Assembly: GCA_947095585.1 (NCBI GenBank)
Contig: OX352761.1
Location: 138,538,277 to 138,602,276 of the forward strand
Source of the DNA: Nephrocerus scutellatus
Taxonomy: Eukaryota; Arthropoda; Insecta; Diptera; Pipunculidae
Length of the DNA: 64,000 bases
Reading direction: 5' to 3'
Positions 23,240 to 35,139 of this stretch are shown here, piece by piece. The notes below the pieces were generated by a model, which was not told the DNA's origin, did no database searches, and worked only from the letters and a program-made list of their open reading frames with translations. A program made the position numbers and the translations under genes. The stretch's first letter is position 1, and every line of letters starts with the position of its first letter.

Positions 23240-25720
23240 GGTATATAACTTATATATATAGTTGTAGTGGGTTGGCGTGATAATCTAAGAAAAACTACAC
23301 CAGAGCACTCAGACCTTCAGTCCATTGTACTCTTCTCAGTAAGCTCACTATTCAAATCTCTTCATTACTTTAAGATAGCGAAGGACTTCTTCTATTTTCA
23401 ACGACCGAAGTTCTTCGATCGTTACTATCCCTTCCCCTAGTATATCCCTTCCAAAAACGTTCATCCGTAGCCTGGAGTAAGCAGCAGCTACAAAGGAAAT
23501 GTGTAATTGTTTCTTCTTTCTCCAGGCAAGACTTATATATTGTATCCAATATAAGTCCCAACTTGAACATATGACTTCCAGTCGGGTTATGTCCTGTAAG
23601 TAAACCAACCATGCTCTGACAGTTCCTTCAGGATATTCCCAAAATGAACTAACTGAACTGAACCGCTTCCATCTGAATAACTATATCCAGAGGTGGCGGA
23701 TTTAGCAGTGTATTGAGAGCCGACAAGTACTGCCGCATAGGTGATAATGGGTCTGATTATTGTTTAGTACAATCAGTGTACCATTTTCGGACTCATCCCC
23801 CATGATTTACCAAATGCTCTTTTACATTGAATAAAGGTAAACTGAGCTTTCAATATTCTCAATTCCAGGTGAATCTTCCACATCATCTTGCAATCTAGAA
23901 TTACTCCTAGATATTTGACTTCTGTGGAGATTAGCAAAGAAATTAGCAAAGCATTAGCTGGAATGTGTATATCTGATTGACCAACATCTTCATGAAAAGA
24001 ATCGACAACAAGGCAGTTTAGAAGCGGCGAAATAACTCTACCTTGTGGGCATCCATTGGCCACTTTGACCGTAACTATATCATCCATATTCGGGCATGTC
24101 TGGAAAAGCCGGCGGAAATCAATGTAGTAAATCCATCTGGTTAATGTTTGTTCGACTCAATGCCTCTCAGCAATGTTGCTCATCGAGTCAAAGGTAGCGT
24201 TGTCAAAAGCTCCCTCAATATCAAGAAACACCCCTATGGTGAAAGTTCCGTTCATCATGCTCTTTTCAATCCTGAAAACAAGATCATAAAGAGCAGACTC
24301 ACAGGATTTACCACGCGGATAGGCGGGTTGATTCACATTTAAGTGATTTCTTTTGAGTACATTCGACTTTATATACCTCCAACCAAGCGCTCAAGACCTT
24401 CAAGATCTATCACAAACGAAGAAGGACTCTGATTGGTCTGCAGCTTTTAGCTAGTGAGTCGCGCTTTTGCCTGGTTTCGAGATAAAAGCTACTCTTACAT
24501 TGCATAAACATGTAGGAACACACCTGAAGTCCAAACTAGATGTATATATCAATTTTAGCTCATCTACCACCATGTTTCAGCATTATTTGGTATATACCAT
24601 CTGGACCCGTTGCTTTAAAATCCTTGAAGGACGAAAAAGAGAATTCTATTGCCTTCGATTTAGCCACCTTTCCTGCTACATAACAATCATATCTCGTGAC
24701 ATTTCTTCCATCTGTTGGCACTATTGGTCTCCCTTAGCACTCTGCTTCCTGGGAAATGAGTGTGGAGTAAAATGTCATTGACTTCTTGCATAGAGTTAGT
24801 GAAAGTGCCATCAGATTTCCTGAATGAGTTGAGTTTGGCTCTGTTGTCTTTCTTGAAGATTTTGCAGAGCCTTGCTGTTTCTCTTGGCTCATTTTTTCGG
24901 AGCAGAAGTTCCTATAGGACTCGAGCTTAGCCTTCTTAACTTTTACCTTATATTTTTTCTGCTCCTATAAGTTTCCCAGTCGCCTTGAGACCTTGCAAAG
25001 TTTTTGAAGTTCACTGTTCTACCAAGGAACACTTTTCCCTTTCCACTACTTTCTGGCTATATAGGAGTTAACAAGGCTATCCATTAAGGATTTACACATA
25101 ATTTTCAGCTTCGTTTGTGGGCTTCGTTTTGCGCCTCCAAAGACTTGGAATTTCGTCCAGTCAGTTCTTCTTGGATTTCTGCCGGCGGGAATTGTGTTAA
25201 ATTCGGCGCTTAAACGAAAGCCAATATATTGATGGTCGGACAATAAGAAATCTTTCATCACTTTCCATCCTTTGATTTGGTTGATCATCTTGAAAAGAGA
25301 ACTGTCGCAGTAAATTGGCTCCCATAATTTTTGGAATTATCAAACAGGCCCGAGGACGATTACTGCCTTCACGATAAAACACAGTGCCCCAATTAATCAT
25401 ACCTAAGCCAAAGATACGTCCACGGTATATCCATAGCTTTTGCACAAGGATTATTTGAGGTGATGTTTGCAACTTTACATGACTCCTGCATAGCAGAGCA
25501 GTAGCCGATTTGCTGCAAGTGACATATAACTTGATAGCAAAAGTTTAACCCCCACCACCCATCAATGCCTTCCATTGTTGTGTGCCAATATTGATGTAGG
25601 CTTTGCCTTCTTAGAGTTATGTTGTTAGGTGGATTTGTAATGGTTGATGGTTTTAACTTGTAACTTGTTTTTGGCATAAATACTGTACCGAATTCCACCA
25701 AGTGCTCCTTCTTCAATAAT
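23240..25720 (-). mobile_element. LOA/I-like LINE, copy A
   Basis: The 3' end at about 23240 has a TATATATA tail. Reading down the minus strand from 25720 one sees endonuclease parts (KLWIYRGRIFGLGMINWGTV, then RPRACLI, near 25440-25345). An internal deletion of about 300 bp relative to copy B follows at about 25290, then the linker and RT. RT includes LFDLVFRIEKSMMNG-type sequence, FLDIEGAFDNATF, ANGCPQGRVISPLLN (about 24060-24015) and VKYLGVILDCKMMWK (about 23925). The palm YADD motif is deleted. Frames are broken throughout. The central part is almost identical to copy B at 28462-30925. The clade is my best guess. Confidence 0.85.
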
Positions 25721-28014
25721 TCGGTATATTTATTTTATTTGCTCTGTTATTACCTACAACAAGATGCCCTAAAAAGCAAGTATAAAAGTTTTCAATTTAA
25801 TAATTTAGCTGCATATCTAAAATGATCTTTACACCTCATTAAATAAGAGATATAGATGTGGTTCTTTCTTTGAATGTCACGGCTATCGTAGTTGATGGTC
25901 AGGAAAAAATTTGACCCAACGCTTATTGAAGGTAAAATACAAAAAATAATAATAGAAAAATATAATTTATTAAAAACGTTAGGTAGGTTGGCCCATAAGG
26001 AATCCTTCGAAAATTGTTTTGGCAGTCAAAGTGTTATACGAGTACAATATGCATATTTAAATATTGCAAATTTACCGAAGGGTGAAAAGTTGCAGTAATT
26101 AATCTTGATTTGGATTGAGAAAATGTTTAATTACGATTTTGTATTGCCACTAGAAGCCATATTTTAATAACAATCCAATAACACACACGCGCAAACTATG
26201 TGCATTATAGCTACAATAGCAGCTATTAGTTCTGGACTTTTAGATTTAACATCTACAACTCTGACGTTAAGTTTCCGCTCAAATTCGTAAGCACATAGAC
26301 ACAACAATGCAATATTAAAAGTGTGTTCACTTTACATCAAAGTTTTTTGTATTATTGTAATGAACCACCACCCACAACACTCGTGTACAATTAATTTTGC
26401 TTATCAACAAAAGCTCTGCACACTCAAATTAGCCAAATCTCATAACACTGTAAAAAAAACTAGTCCTAAGTATACACACAGATATTCATGATGATAACAA
26501 AAAACAAAATTGAATCTTAGTGATAAGTAAATGGTAAGCTGTAAATTTAGCAAAACACAAATGCTCATAAGCGCATTAATGAAATGTCATAGTGGACAAA
26601 AAAACATGATAATCGTGACTTAAAAAGGCACAGAAAATATTATTAATGTTAAAATTCAAATAGAAATTAGTCAAAGCTATCAAACTGCAAGCAAATAAAC
26701 AAAAAACGCATTTTAATGTCAAATGTCAAAATTAAGAAAATCAAAACACAAATCCAAGTATATGACGTATCCGAGTATTCCAAAATCGAATACAAAACCA
26801 CAGACTACAGGAAGATCAGATAAAACTCTTAAAACAAATTACAAAAAATAATCAAAATTATTAGTTTAACATTAAATAGTGAATGAATGATGACAAACAA
26901 TTTAAAAAAGTGTCAACTAATTATAAATTCAGTAATAATACAAAAAAAAATTATGAAACATTTTTGTAGCCAAAGCAAATTGAAATGAGTGATTGGTTGG
27001 TTGGTGGTGGTAGTAAGCGAGGCGAGCGATGTTGATGAGGCGCCATTGTGTAGTCGTTCATTATTCACTTGAGATTAAAAATGTTGATATTAAATGAAAA
27101 ATAAATAAATAAATAATAAATTTAACAATGAATTTAAACAAAAGTCAAATGTTATTCTTTTTTGTGGGTGCATGTTTTACAGGAGACCCGAGATATATAA
27201 AAAATGACAAAACGTGACGGCGGTGATGTGACCAACACAAGTATCGATAATAAAATCACAGTCTAGATTAATTCTTATTTAATGTCTTTTTTTGTTTTTG
27301 TATTTATATTGAATATTCGAAAAAATTGAAGCATCCCCCGGGAACGCAGCACACAGCTGTGTGCATCGCCCCGATAACAGAAAAAAAATCCCCATTGAAA
27401 TGCAGCAGATGTGTGTAGATAAATTCCCCAGATTGGATATAACGAGTTTTCCCGTAATAATCCCGTTTGTTAAGGCAAGAGACCGGAAATCTCTTCTGGT
27501 AAATCTATGACTGCAAAAATAAATTACTGCGGATTTCGAAAGGTATCCGGAAACCGTTAAATATATTTACTCCGATGAATCTGGGGACCTGGATGTGCGT
27601 GTATTACACCTGGAATACTATCAATGCATTGTACAGGTAGGTATAGGTATTTGCTCTGATGAATGTTTTTTGCAAAGGAGTCACATCAGAAAGTAGTCCT
27701 CCCGATCCAAGTTCCACACATGTGTAAGTAGGAAACACAAATACAATGCTCAGTAAGTTATATACAGTGTGGTCAATCAAGTGTAGTGATTACTTGATGG
27801 AACAATTTTTAAACCAAAAAAAATCATAATATACCTTAAATAAGTTCTTGTAACTAAAATTATACAAACGGACAGGGTGATGGCACAACACCTAAGTCGT
27901 AAAAGACACATAAATTCAATTTGTGTTTCGAGTTAATATTTGTACTTAAAAAATGTTAAATGAAGTTCTGACTTCATACTTGACTTTTGTCCCAAAGGCT
28001 TGTTGGGAAGGTAG
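25721..28014. other. AT-rich stretch, no gene recognised
   Basis: Long A-biased plus strand from about 26100 to 27280 with AATAAA runs near 27100-27120; it could be distal beat 3' UTR or intergenic. A more GC-rich island lies at 27310-27720, containing the 16 bp perfect palindrome GCACACAGCTGTGTGC (27349-27364) and ending in ACACATGTGT (27716-27725). I see no protein. Confidence 0.4.
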
Positions 28015-28195
28015 GAATTAAAAAACGAACCCTAAAAATTGTTCATATAAATTCTCTTATCACAAATACACATGTGGGCGAAGTTTGAATTAAATCGGGT
28101 TTTAGGATGTGGATGTTGAAAATTATCACAAGATTCGGCGACCAACAGACAAACACATTCGGACGCAAAGTTTATAGAGAATTAAAAAAAAATCC
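28015..28195 (+). repeat. Modular repeat, copy 5 (shortest)
   Basis: The head AACGAACCCTAAAAATTGTT is followed by AAATTCTCTTAT. There is a single module, ATACACATGTGGGCGAAGTT and AATTAAATCGGGTTT, then GAAAATTATCACAAGATTC and CAGACAAACAC, and the tail TTATAGAGAATTAAAAAAAA. This copy shows the minimal element: head, one module and tail in about 175 bp. Confidence 0.75.
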
Positions 28196-28461
28196 CATCT
28201 CAAATTCAAATTATACAAATAAGTGCATAACAAATGCTTTTCCAATGAGCTTGTTAAATTTGCAGACAAGACAAGATATTTCTACGATTATATCAAAGAG
28301 GCAATCTTTTGATTTCTGCCCAAAACTCTCTTAATATTGGATCGAGCAATTTTTTTATACTTTCAAATTTCATTACTACCACTTACTTCCATCAATGTGT
28401 ATTTGTTGCCCCGTTTTCAGTGGAATTGTTATATTTCTGAAGATTGCAAGTGTCAAATATA

Positions 28462-30925
28462 TATATAGTTGTAGTGGGTTGGTGTGATAATCTAAGAAAA
28501 ACCACCCAAGAGTAGTCAGAACTTCGGTCCATTGTACTCGTTCCCAGTTAGTTCACTATTCAAATCTCTTCGTTATTTTAAGATAGCGTAGGATCTAGTT
28601 TCAATGACCGATGTTCCTCGATCGTTTTTATATCACTTCCAAACACGTTCATCCGTAGCCTGGAGTAAGCAGGACAGCTACAAAAGAAATGTGTAGTTGT
28701 TTGTTCTTCCTAAAGGCAAGACATACATATTGGATCTAATATAAGTCCCACAATAAGTATATGACTACCAGTCGTCTTACGTCCTGTAAGTAAACCAACC
28801 ATGCTCTGACAGTTCCTTCAGGATATTCCTAAAATGAACTAACTGAACTGAACCGCTTCCATCTGAATAACTATATCCAGAAGTGGCAGATTTAGCAGTG
28901 TATTGAGAGCCGACAAGTACTGTCGCATAGGTGATAATGGGTCTGATTATTGTTTAGTACAATCAGTGTACCATTTTCGGACTCATCCCCCATGATTTAC
29001 CAAATGCTCTTTTACATTGAATAAATGTAAACTGAGCTTTCAATATTCTCAATTCCAGGTGAATCTTCCACATCATCTTGCAATCTAGAATTACTCCTAG
29101 ATATTTGACTTCTGTGGAGATTAGCAAAGAAATTAGCAAAGCATTAGCTGGAATGTGTATATCTGATTGACCAACATCTTCATGAAAAGAATCGACAACA
29201 AGGCAGTTTAGAAGCGGCGAAATGACTCTACCTTGTGGGCATCCATTGGCCACTTTGAGCGTAACTATATCATCCATATTCGGGCATGTCTGGAAAAGCC
29301 GGCGGAAATCAATGTAGTAAATCCATCTGGTTAATGTTTGTTCAACTCCATGCCTCTCAGCAATGTTGCTCATCGAGTCAAAGGTAGCGTTGTCAAAAGC
29401 TCCCTCAATATCAAGAAACACCCCTATGGTGAAAGTTCCGTTCATCATGCTCTTTTCAATCCTGAAAACAAGATCAAAAAGAGCAGACTCACAGGATTTA
29501 CCACGCGGATAGGCGTGTTGATTCACATTTAAGTGATTTCTTTTGAGTACATTCGACTTTATATACCTCCAACCAAGCGCTCAAGACCTTCAAGACCTAT
29601 CACAAACGAAGAAGGACTCTGATTGGTCTGCAGCTTTTAGCTAGTGAGTCGGGCTTTTGTCTGGTTTCGAGATAAAAGCTTACATTGCATAAACATGTAG
29701 GAACACACCTGAAGTCCAAACTAGATGTATATATCAATTTTAGCTCGTCTACCACATTTCAGCATTATTTGGTATATACCATCTGGACCTGTTGCTTTAA
29801 AATCCTTGAAGGACGAAAAAGAGAATTCTATTGCCTTCGATTTAGCCACCTTTCCTGCTACATAACAATCATTTCTCGTGACATTTCTTCCATCTGTTGG
29901 CACTATTGGTCTCCCTTAGCACTCTGCTTCCTGGGAAATGAGTGTGGAGTAAAATGTCATTGACTTCTTGCATAGAGTTAGTGAAAGTGCCATCAGATTT
30001 CCTGAATGAGTTGAGTTTGGCTCTGTTGTCTTTCTTGAAGATTTTGCAGAGCCTTGCTGTTTCTCTTGGCTCATTTTTTTCGGAGCAGAAGTTCCTATAG
30101 GACTCGAGCTTAGCCTTCTTAACTTTTACCTTATATTTTTTCTGCTCCTATAAGTTTCCCAGTCGCCTTGAGACCTTGCGAAGTTTTTGAAGTTCACTGT
30201 TCTACCAAGGAACACTTTTCCCTTTCCACTACTTTCTGGCTATAGAGGAGTTAACAAGGCTATCCATTAAGGATTTACACATAATTTCAGCTTCATTTGT
30301 GAGCTTCGTTTTGCACCTCCAAAGACTAGTTTTAGCTTTAAGGGACTCTTGGAATTTCGTCCATTCAGTTCTTCTTGGATTTTTGCCGGCGGGAATTGTG
30401 TTAAATTCGGCGCTTAACTGAAAGCCAATATATCGATGGTCGGACAATGAGATATCTTTCATCACTTTCCATCCTTTGATTTGGTTGATCATCTTGTCTT
30501 CACTTCTTTCCTCTAACTCTTCATAAATTTTGGCTCGTTGAAAATGTTATTCTATTAAATCTGTGGAAAGTATATAGTCCAACAGTTGAAGTCCTCTATT
30601 GTTGCATTTGCAGCTTCCCCACACGGTATGCTGAGAATTCGCATCGCATCGACCAATTAGAACCAGATTGTTAGATTCAGAGTATCTAACCAGCTCCATC
30701 AGTTTCCTTGGAGGAGGTGGGCTAATGGAGTCATACAGGAGATAAGCAGATGCCACAATGGTTTCTACCTTTCTCCCACATATCTGATAATCTAATAATA
30801 TTTGTAATTATCAAACAGGCTCAAGGACTATTACTACCTTCATGATAAAAGACAGTGTACCAATTAATTTGGGAATAGCCACGATATACTCATGGATCTT
30901 GCACTAGGATTATGTAAGAATGTCC
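28462..30925 (-). mobile_element. LOA/I-like LINE, copy B
   Basis: This is the sister of copy A, with the same TATATATA 3' tail junction but different flanking DNA. It has a longer endonuclease, including VLIGRCDANSQHTVWGSCKC near 30660-30610, which copy A lacks. It also has an RT frame open for 187 codons (28963-29526): HAYPRGKSCESALFDLVFRI, FLDIEGAFDNATF, GCPQGRVISPLLN, VKYLGVILDCKMMWK. As in copy A, the residues between VVDSFHEDVGQSD and STEVKYLG are missing, so the catalytic YADD is gone. It is 5' truncated at about 30925. Confidence 0.87.
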
Positions 30926-31207
30926 TTATGTCACTATAATTAGTTATAATTTTTCGGTTTCCACAGATTTCCTAATCGGTAAAAATTAGCTATTCATAAA
31001 AAATTACTGTTGGTCTATATGTATTTCAATATTGAGTTTCAGAAGCATTAAAATCTACTCTGCTCTGAATGTGTTCTCTTCTCTTGAATGTGTTGGCTGA
31101 AAATTTTGTATTTTCCAAAAATACCAGATATCGGCTGAAGTAGTCTGCACAAAACCCTAATTAGAGTTAAATAAAAGGACTTTTTTGTATTCTTTGACAT
31201 CTTGTTG
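30926..31207. other. Short spacer between LINE copy B and Lsp2
   Basis: AT-rich with no feature recognised. The LINE stops only about 280 bp beyond the Lsp2 poly(A) signals. Confidence 0.5.
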
Positions 31208-31225
31208 TTTATTTCAGATTTTATT
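31208..31225 (-). promoter_or_regulatory. Lsp2 poly(A) signals
   Basis: Two AATAAA hexamers lie on the minus strand at 31225-31220 and 31213-31208, about 100 bp after the Lsp2 stop codon. They would give a short 3' UTR, as expected for a highly expressed storage protein. Confidence 0.7.
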
Positions 31226-31320
31226 TTTGTTGTAAAGAAATATGATGATATTCATATAAGCGCAAATCTATAATTATTATCAAAGAATTCGTTCAAGTAA
31301 CGATCTCCACCCTAAGGACA

Positions 31321-33465
31321 TTAGTTGTGAGAAGCGTTGACCTCACTTTCGGTCTTGTGGTAGATGACGGTATCATAGAACTTAGTGTTGTCCAAATCGA
31401 AGTTGTGCTTATGTCTAATGTGGCGATCGAATGGGAAGCCCAGTGGCAAATCGTTAAGATACCTGGCTCCAGAGCCAACGCCGCATGATATAGCGGGGTC
31501 GTAGCCGGTGAACTGCTTGACTGCTGGCTCATGGAATGGATAAACGATGAAGAAGAACTGGAATGGCATACCGCCCTTCTTGCCCTTTGGCAGCATCAGC
31601 CTGTTAGGAATGCCACAGTGTGCTTCGGTCATATCTAATGGGAACTTGTAATCGTCACCCTTGGTGGCATGCATCACCTTCTGGTATAGCTCCAAATATG
31701 TGGTCCTATCGCGGACATACCACGAAAAGTCGCTGGAGCTGCGTTTAACTAAATTCTTACCTTCGACTAAATCGACCAAGAAGTGATCCAACTCGAAGAA
31801 GTTCATGTAATTGTGTGTCAATTCAATCTTTCGTCCGTTCACATCATACTTGGGTCCAATAAAGATTTTAACGATGGCCTTCTGTGCCTTGTCAGACGTC
31901 ACATCCAATTTGATGTTAAATGGCAAATGGTTAAGTCGGTTGAGGCGGGCCTTGATCACGAAACTCTCGCCATGTTCATGCGAAACGCGGCCGAACTTCA
32001 TGAGGTCATCCAAGTGAGCTTCATCGAGAACGTCAACATTGACAGCATTGGAAATGTCAGCATCAAACTTGTCGAAGTAGGTAGTCAAGCGGTCGACCTC
32101 GGCATTTTCGATTTTAACGCCATCGAAGGCCAAATCCTTCTTGGTATAGTCTGGGAATTTATCTACCAAACGCCAGTAATATTGCAAAATCGTTTTGTAA
32201 GCTTCGTAGTAGAGCGGGTCGCGCAATGACGTCTCGTAATGCATGAAGGTGTTGGGAAGCATTTCTGAGTATTTGCCATAGGGACGTCCTTCGTTCAAGA
32301 TGTCGCGATAGCACTTGTCCAAACTTCCATAGTAGCCCTTGTTTAAGCTATCAGCGTTGCCCTGCAATAAGTTGCCCAAAACATTTACGGCGGTCACTTG
32401 ATCCTTAGTATTGAAATGTTTAAGATCTTCGAGGATAACTGTCTTCAGATCGATGGCATCCAGGATACGTCCGGAATACTGCTCGGCATTCTCGATGTGC
32501 TTGTAATTTCCGGAATAGTAGAAGTTGTAGTGGTTGTCACGGTTTGGGAAGCTGATGCCATTATAGTAGTGCAGACCACTGAAATAGCCAGTCTCGGAAG
32601 GAACGTACATGTTAAAGGCTGGAATCTCACCCAAGTCGTTTGATAGACGTTCCATATAGTAACGAGCCAACAGCTGCCAATGAAGGTAAATGTAGTATTC
32701 GCCTCGGCGGTCTTTGTTCAATTCCAAGCCCTGGGGTCCCTTTGACCAAAACTGATAGTCGAGGTTCTGGTAGTAGTAGAAGGCGTTCAGTCCAATATCC
32801 TCTGTAAAGTAGGCCAAGTTGTGGTCGTAATTGACGTCTCCATAGGCGTTCGAGTAGTTCGACTGGATAACAACTTTGTTGATGTTGTCGACTTTCTTGA
32901 CAGTGTGGAAACCGTGCATCTTGTATTGTTGAGCCCGTTCGATGGTGTCGGCATCAAAGAAATACCAAGGGTAGATCTCGTAGATGGCTGGCAGGACGAT
33001 TCCTTGTAAGTCGGCGCGGAATAGAGCGGCAGTTGTCAACGAGTAGACGAATAATTGCTTGTTGCAGTGCAGGCGAGCCCAGATCACAACATGTTTGAAG
33101 GTTTCCCAATCCTTGGCATAGTACATCGTTCGGACGAGTCCGATAACGTACTCCTCATGGCGGTTGTACATCACAGTGAAGATCTCATCATCAAGAAGTT
33201 GCTCGTGCTTCCACAAATCAAAGAACTTGGTGACTTTGTCGACTTGGTCGAAATGCTCTAAGTGTTCCCATGGCTTGTAGTTGATGTACTCGCTATATTT
33301 ACCGCCAAAGATGTCGTCCTGATGAACATGCTGCAACACTTCCAGGAGGAACGCTTCCTTCAGCAGGAAATCCTTGTCGGCGTATTTAACTTGCTTGGTC
33401 ATGTAGCTGCCTGAAGTGAGGGCTGCCAAAGCAGCTATTACCACAACTGCTGTGATCGACTTCAT
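31321..33465 (-). CDS. Lsp2: Larval serum protein 2 (hexamerin storage protein)
   Basis: A single uninterrupted frame of 714 codons encodes a hexamerin: a hemocyanin-related storage protein made by larval fat body, secreted to haemolymph as a hexamer and reused as amino acids at metamorphosis (family knowledge). A signal peptide (residues 1-19, MKSITAVVVIAALAALTSGS) precedes the hemocyanin N domain (about 30-155, with DKDFLLKEAFLLEVLQHVHQ). The middle domain (about 160-430) includes MHGFHTVKKVDNINKVVIQS and DRRGEYYIYLHWQLLARYYM. The C domain (about 440-690) includes KARLNRLNHLPF, AHCGIPNRLMLPKGKKGG and TGYDPAISCGVG. Length and motifs fit Drosophila Lsp2 (about 700 residues) rather than the Lsp1 subunits, and the lack of introns agrees. 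The start codon has A at -3 and sits about 40 bp below a TATA box. The sequence is rich in Tyr and Phe. Open frames on the opposite strand (for example 31783-32229) are shadows. Confidence 0.96.
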   Translation of the reverse strand: MKSITAVVVIAALAALTSGSYMTKQVKYADKDFLLKEAFLLEVLQHVHQDDIFGGKYSEYINYKPWEHLEHFDQVDKVTKFFDLWKHEQLLDDEIFTVMYNRHEEYVIGLVRTMYYAKDWETFKHVVIWARLHCNKQLFVYSLTTAALFRADLQGIVLPAIYEIYPWYFFDADTIERAQQYKMHGFHTVKKVDNINKVVIQSNYSNAYGDVNYDHNLAYFTEDIGLNAFYYYQNLDYQFWSKGPQGLELNKDRRGEYYIYLHWQLLARYYMERLSNDLGEIPAFNMYVPSETGYFSGLHYYNGISFPNRDNHYNFYYSGNYKHIENAEQYSGRILDAIDLKTVILEDLKHFNTKDQVTAVNVLGNLLQGNADSLNKGYYGSLDKCYRDILNEGRPYGKYSEMLPNTFMHYETSLRDPLYYEAYKTILQYYWRLVDKFPDYTKKDLAFDGVKIENAEVDRLTTYFDKFDADISNAVNVDVLDEAHLDDLMKFGRVSHEHGESFVIKARLNRLNHLPFNIKLDVTSDKAQKAIVKIFIGPKYDVNGRKIELTHNYMNFFELDHFLVDLVEGKNLVKRSSSDFSWYVRDRTTYLELYQKVMHATKGDDYKFPLDMTEAHCGIPNRLMLPKGKKGGMPFQFFFIVYPFHEPAVKQFTGYDPAISCGVGSGARYLNDLPLGFPFDRHIRHKHNFDLDNTKFYDTVIYHKTESEVNASHN

Positions 33466-33480
33466 CTTGACTAGTTATGC

Positions 33481-33509
33481 TCAACTGTAGTGAGGCTCCT
33501 CAATTTATA
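33481..33509 (-). promoter_or_regulatory. Lsp2 core promoter
   Basis: TATAAA lies on the minus strand at 33509-33504, about 40 bp before the ATG. Downstream, CTACAGTTGAGC (33490-33479) offers a weak initiator. The 5' UTR would be very short. No ecdysone response element was identified by eye. Confidence 0.65.
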
Positions 33510-35139
33510 CCAATCCGAGCATCGGTTATCAGCGATGTTTTTGCATTGGTGCTGATGCTCACATACATACATCTTACGTACGTCGCCACGCAATTGCATC
33601 TCCAGAGATCAATGTTGGTCATACGCGGTGTTATCATGGATGCCCGATAAGCGTTGTTATGCTCAACAATCGACAGGAGGAGCAAAACAGAGGCTAGTAG
33701 GCTTGAGCGCTTGCTAATGGTGTTACCATAAAAAAACGTCTGCAGATGATAATTCGTTAAAAATAGAAACGATTCAAAATGACCAAATGAACTCAAGACA
33801 CTTCATACAAAAACTGTGGAAAAATCCACTTGCGTGAAAATAGCTAATTAAATAAATTATTAAGTGGAAAGTTTTAAACTATTCCCATGTTATGCCAGAC
33901 TTACACAACAAATGCACTTTATCAGGAATTTCATTTCGATATTTTTCCGCTTCGAGTAGTTCAGAGTTTCATTGCAAAGATGTTGAATTGACTTTTTATT
34001 TTACTTTCCACCAACGTGACTCCTAGCTTTTGATTTGCCACGTGCTACCTTAATCTTTTATATAAACTTGTAAAATGCTAAAATTATTTGTTTTTGTAAA
34101 GTGCTGCAAAAACTAATATTATTTTCATTGGCATAGATATGGATTTTTGAATAAGGAATTAATAACGCAATGGTGGCATATGGCAGCAGTTTTTACGTGG
34201 AAATGATTATTTAAAAAAAAAATGAACTGAGTAATAAGATATCAACTGAGCAGGGCACTTGGATGAAAAGTTTTGCCTCATTCTCCAATTAAAAACGCGA
34301 TTGCAATTTGTGCAGAATAATTTTGGAAGAATACTGAATGTCGGTAAAACGATATACGTTCAGGAATTATTTATTTCTATCAAAGTGAATGCCCCTAACT
34401 CGCGTGGGAACTTTCAACTGCACCCACCACAACACCTTTTTTCCTTTTCTAAACAAATTTTTCACAACCATGCTGTGCCTTGGCTTTATTAGGGTGCAAA
34501 TCAATTCAAGCCATATCTAATAATGATAAAGATAATACAAAATGGGTCACATGCTCTCTTTAGACACAGCAATGATTTGTATACGACCCTTAGATTTGTG
34601 AAACTACAAAACATTGTTGAGTTTTTGGAAAGAGAGGTATTGTATTCGATACAGAGAACCCATTTTAGTCAAATGAAATCAATGGGAACTGAAAGGAATC
34701 CAGGAATGCAACCTTGACATACTCTATTCTTGATATTATTATTTTTTATAATTTGCGCACGCGTAAAAGCGTTCGCACTCTTATAATGCTCGGCTATATG
34801 CTTGGCATAGAGTGGGCGTTAAGGTATAGGAGGACATAAGAGGAGATATCTGTGAGGTTGTGTTTTGAAAACCTGTGGATCATGACAAAGTGGAAACACA
34901 GAGCTTTGCATAGCTTCGACGGAGGTCTTGAACGGCTGGGGAACAAAACTCTGAAATTAACATTACGTTCGAAGATGGGCCACGAGTATTATGGTTGAAT
35001 TAAAGGAGAGGTGGCATGCAACTAGCTATTTCTCTTGAGCACCGCTGGTGGAAGAAGCGATAAAACAATTACAAGCACGAAATATAAATATTATATGATC
35101 TCATAATTCGAGATAGCATGCGAAAAATTTTGGATTCTG
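33510..35139. other. Lsp2 upstream region, nothing else recognised
   Basis: The first ~500 bp are the likely place of fat-body enhancers (family knowledge; no site identified). The rest is AT-rich without recognisable genes or element ends. Confidence 0.4.

Noticed and set aside
24148..24342. 64-codon plus-strand frame, repeated at 29338-29532
   Set aside because: It is antisense to the RT frames of LINE copies A and B.
31783..32229. 148-codon plus-strand open frame
   Set aside because: It is antisense to the clear Lsp2 coding sequence and has no motif; the same holds for 31811-32017, 32398-32643, 32821-33009 and 33055-33261.
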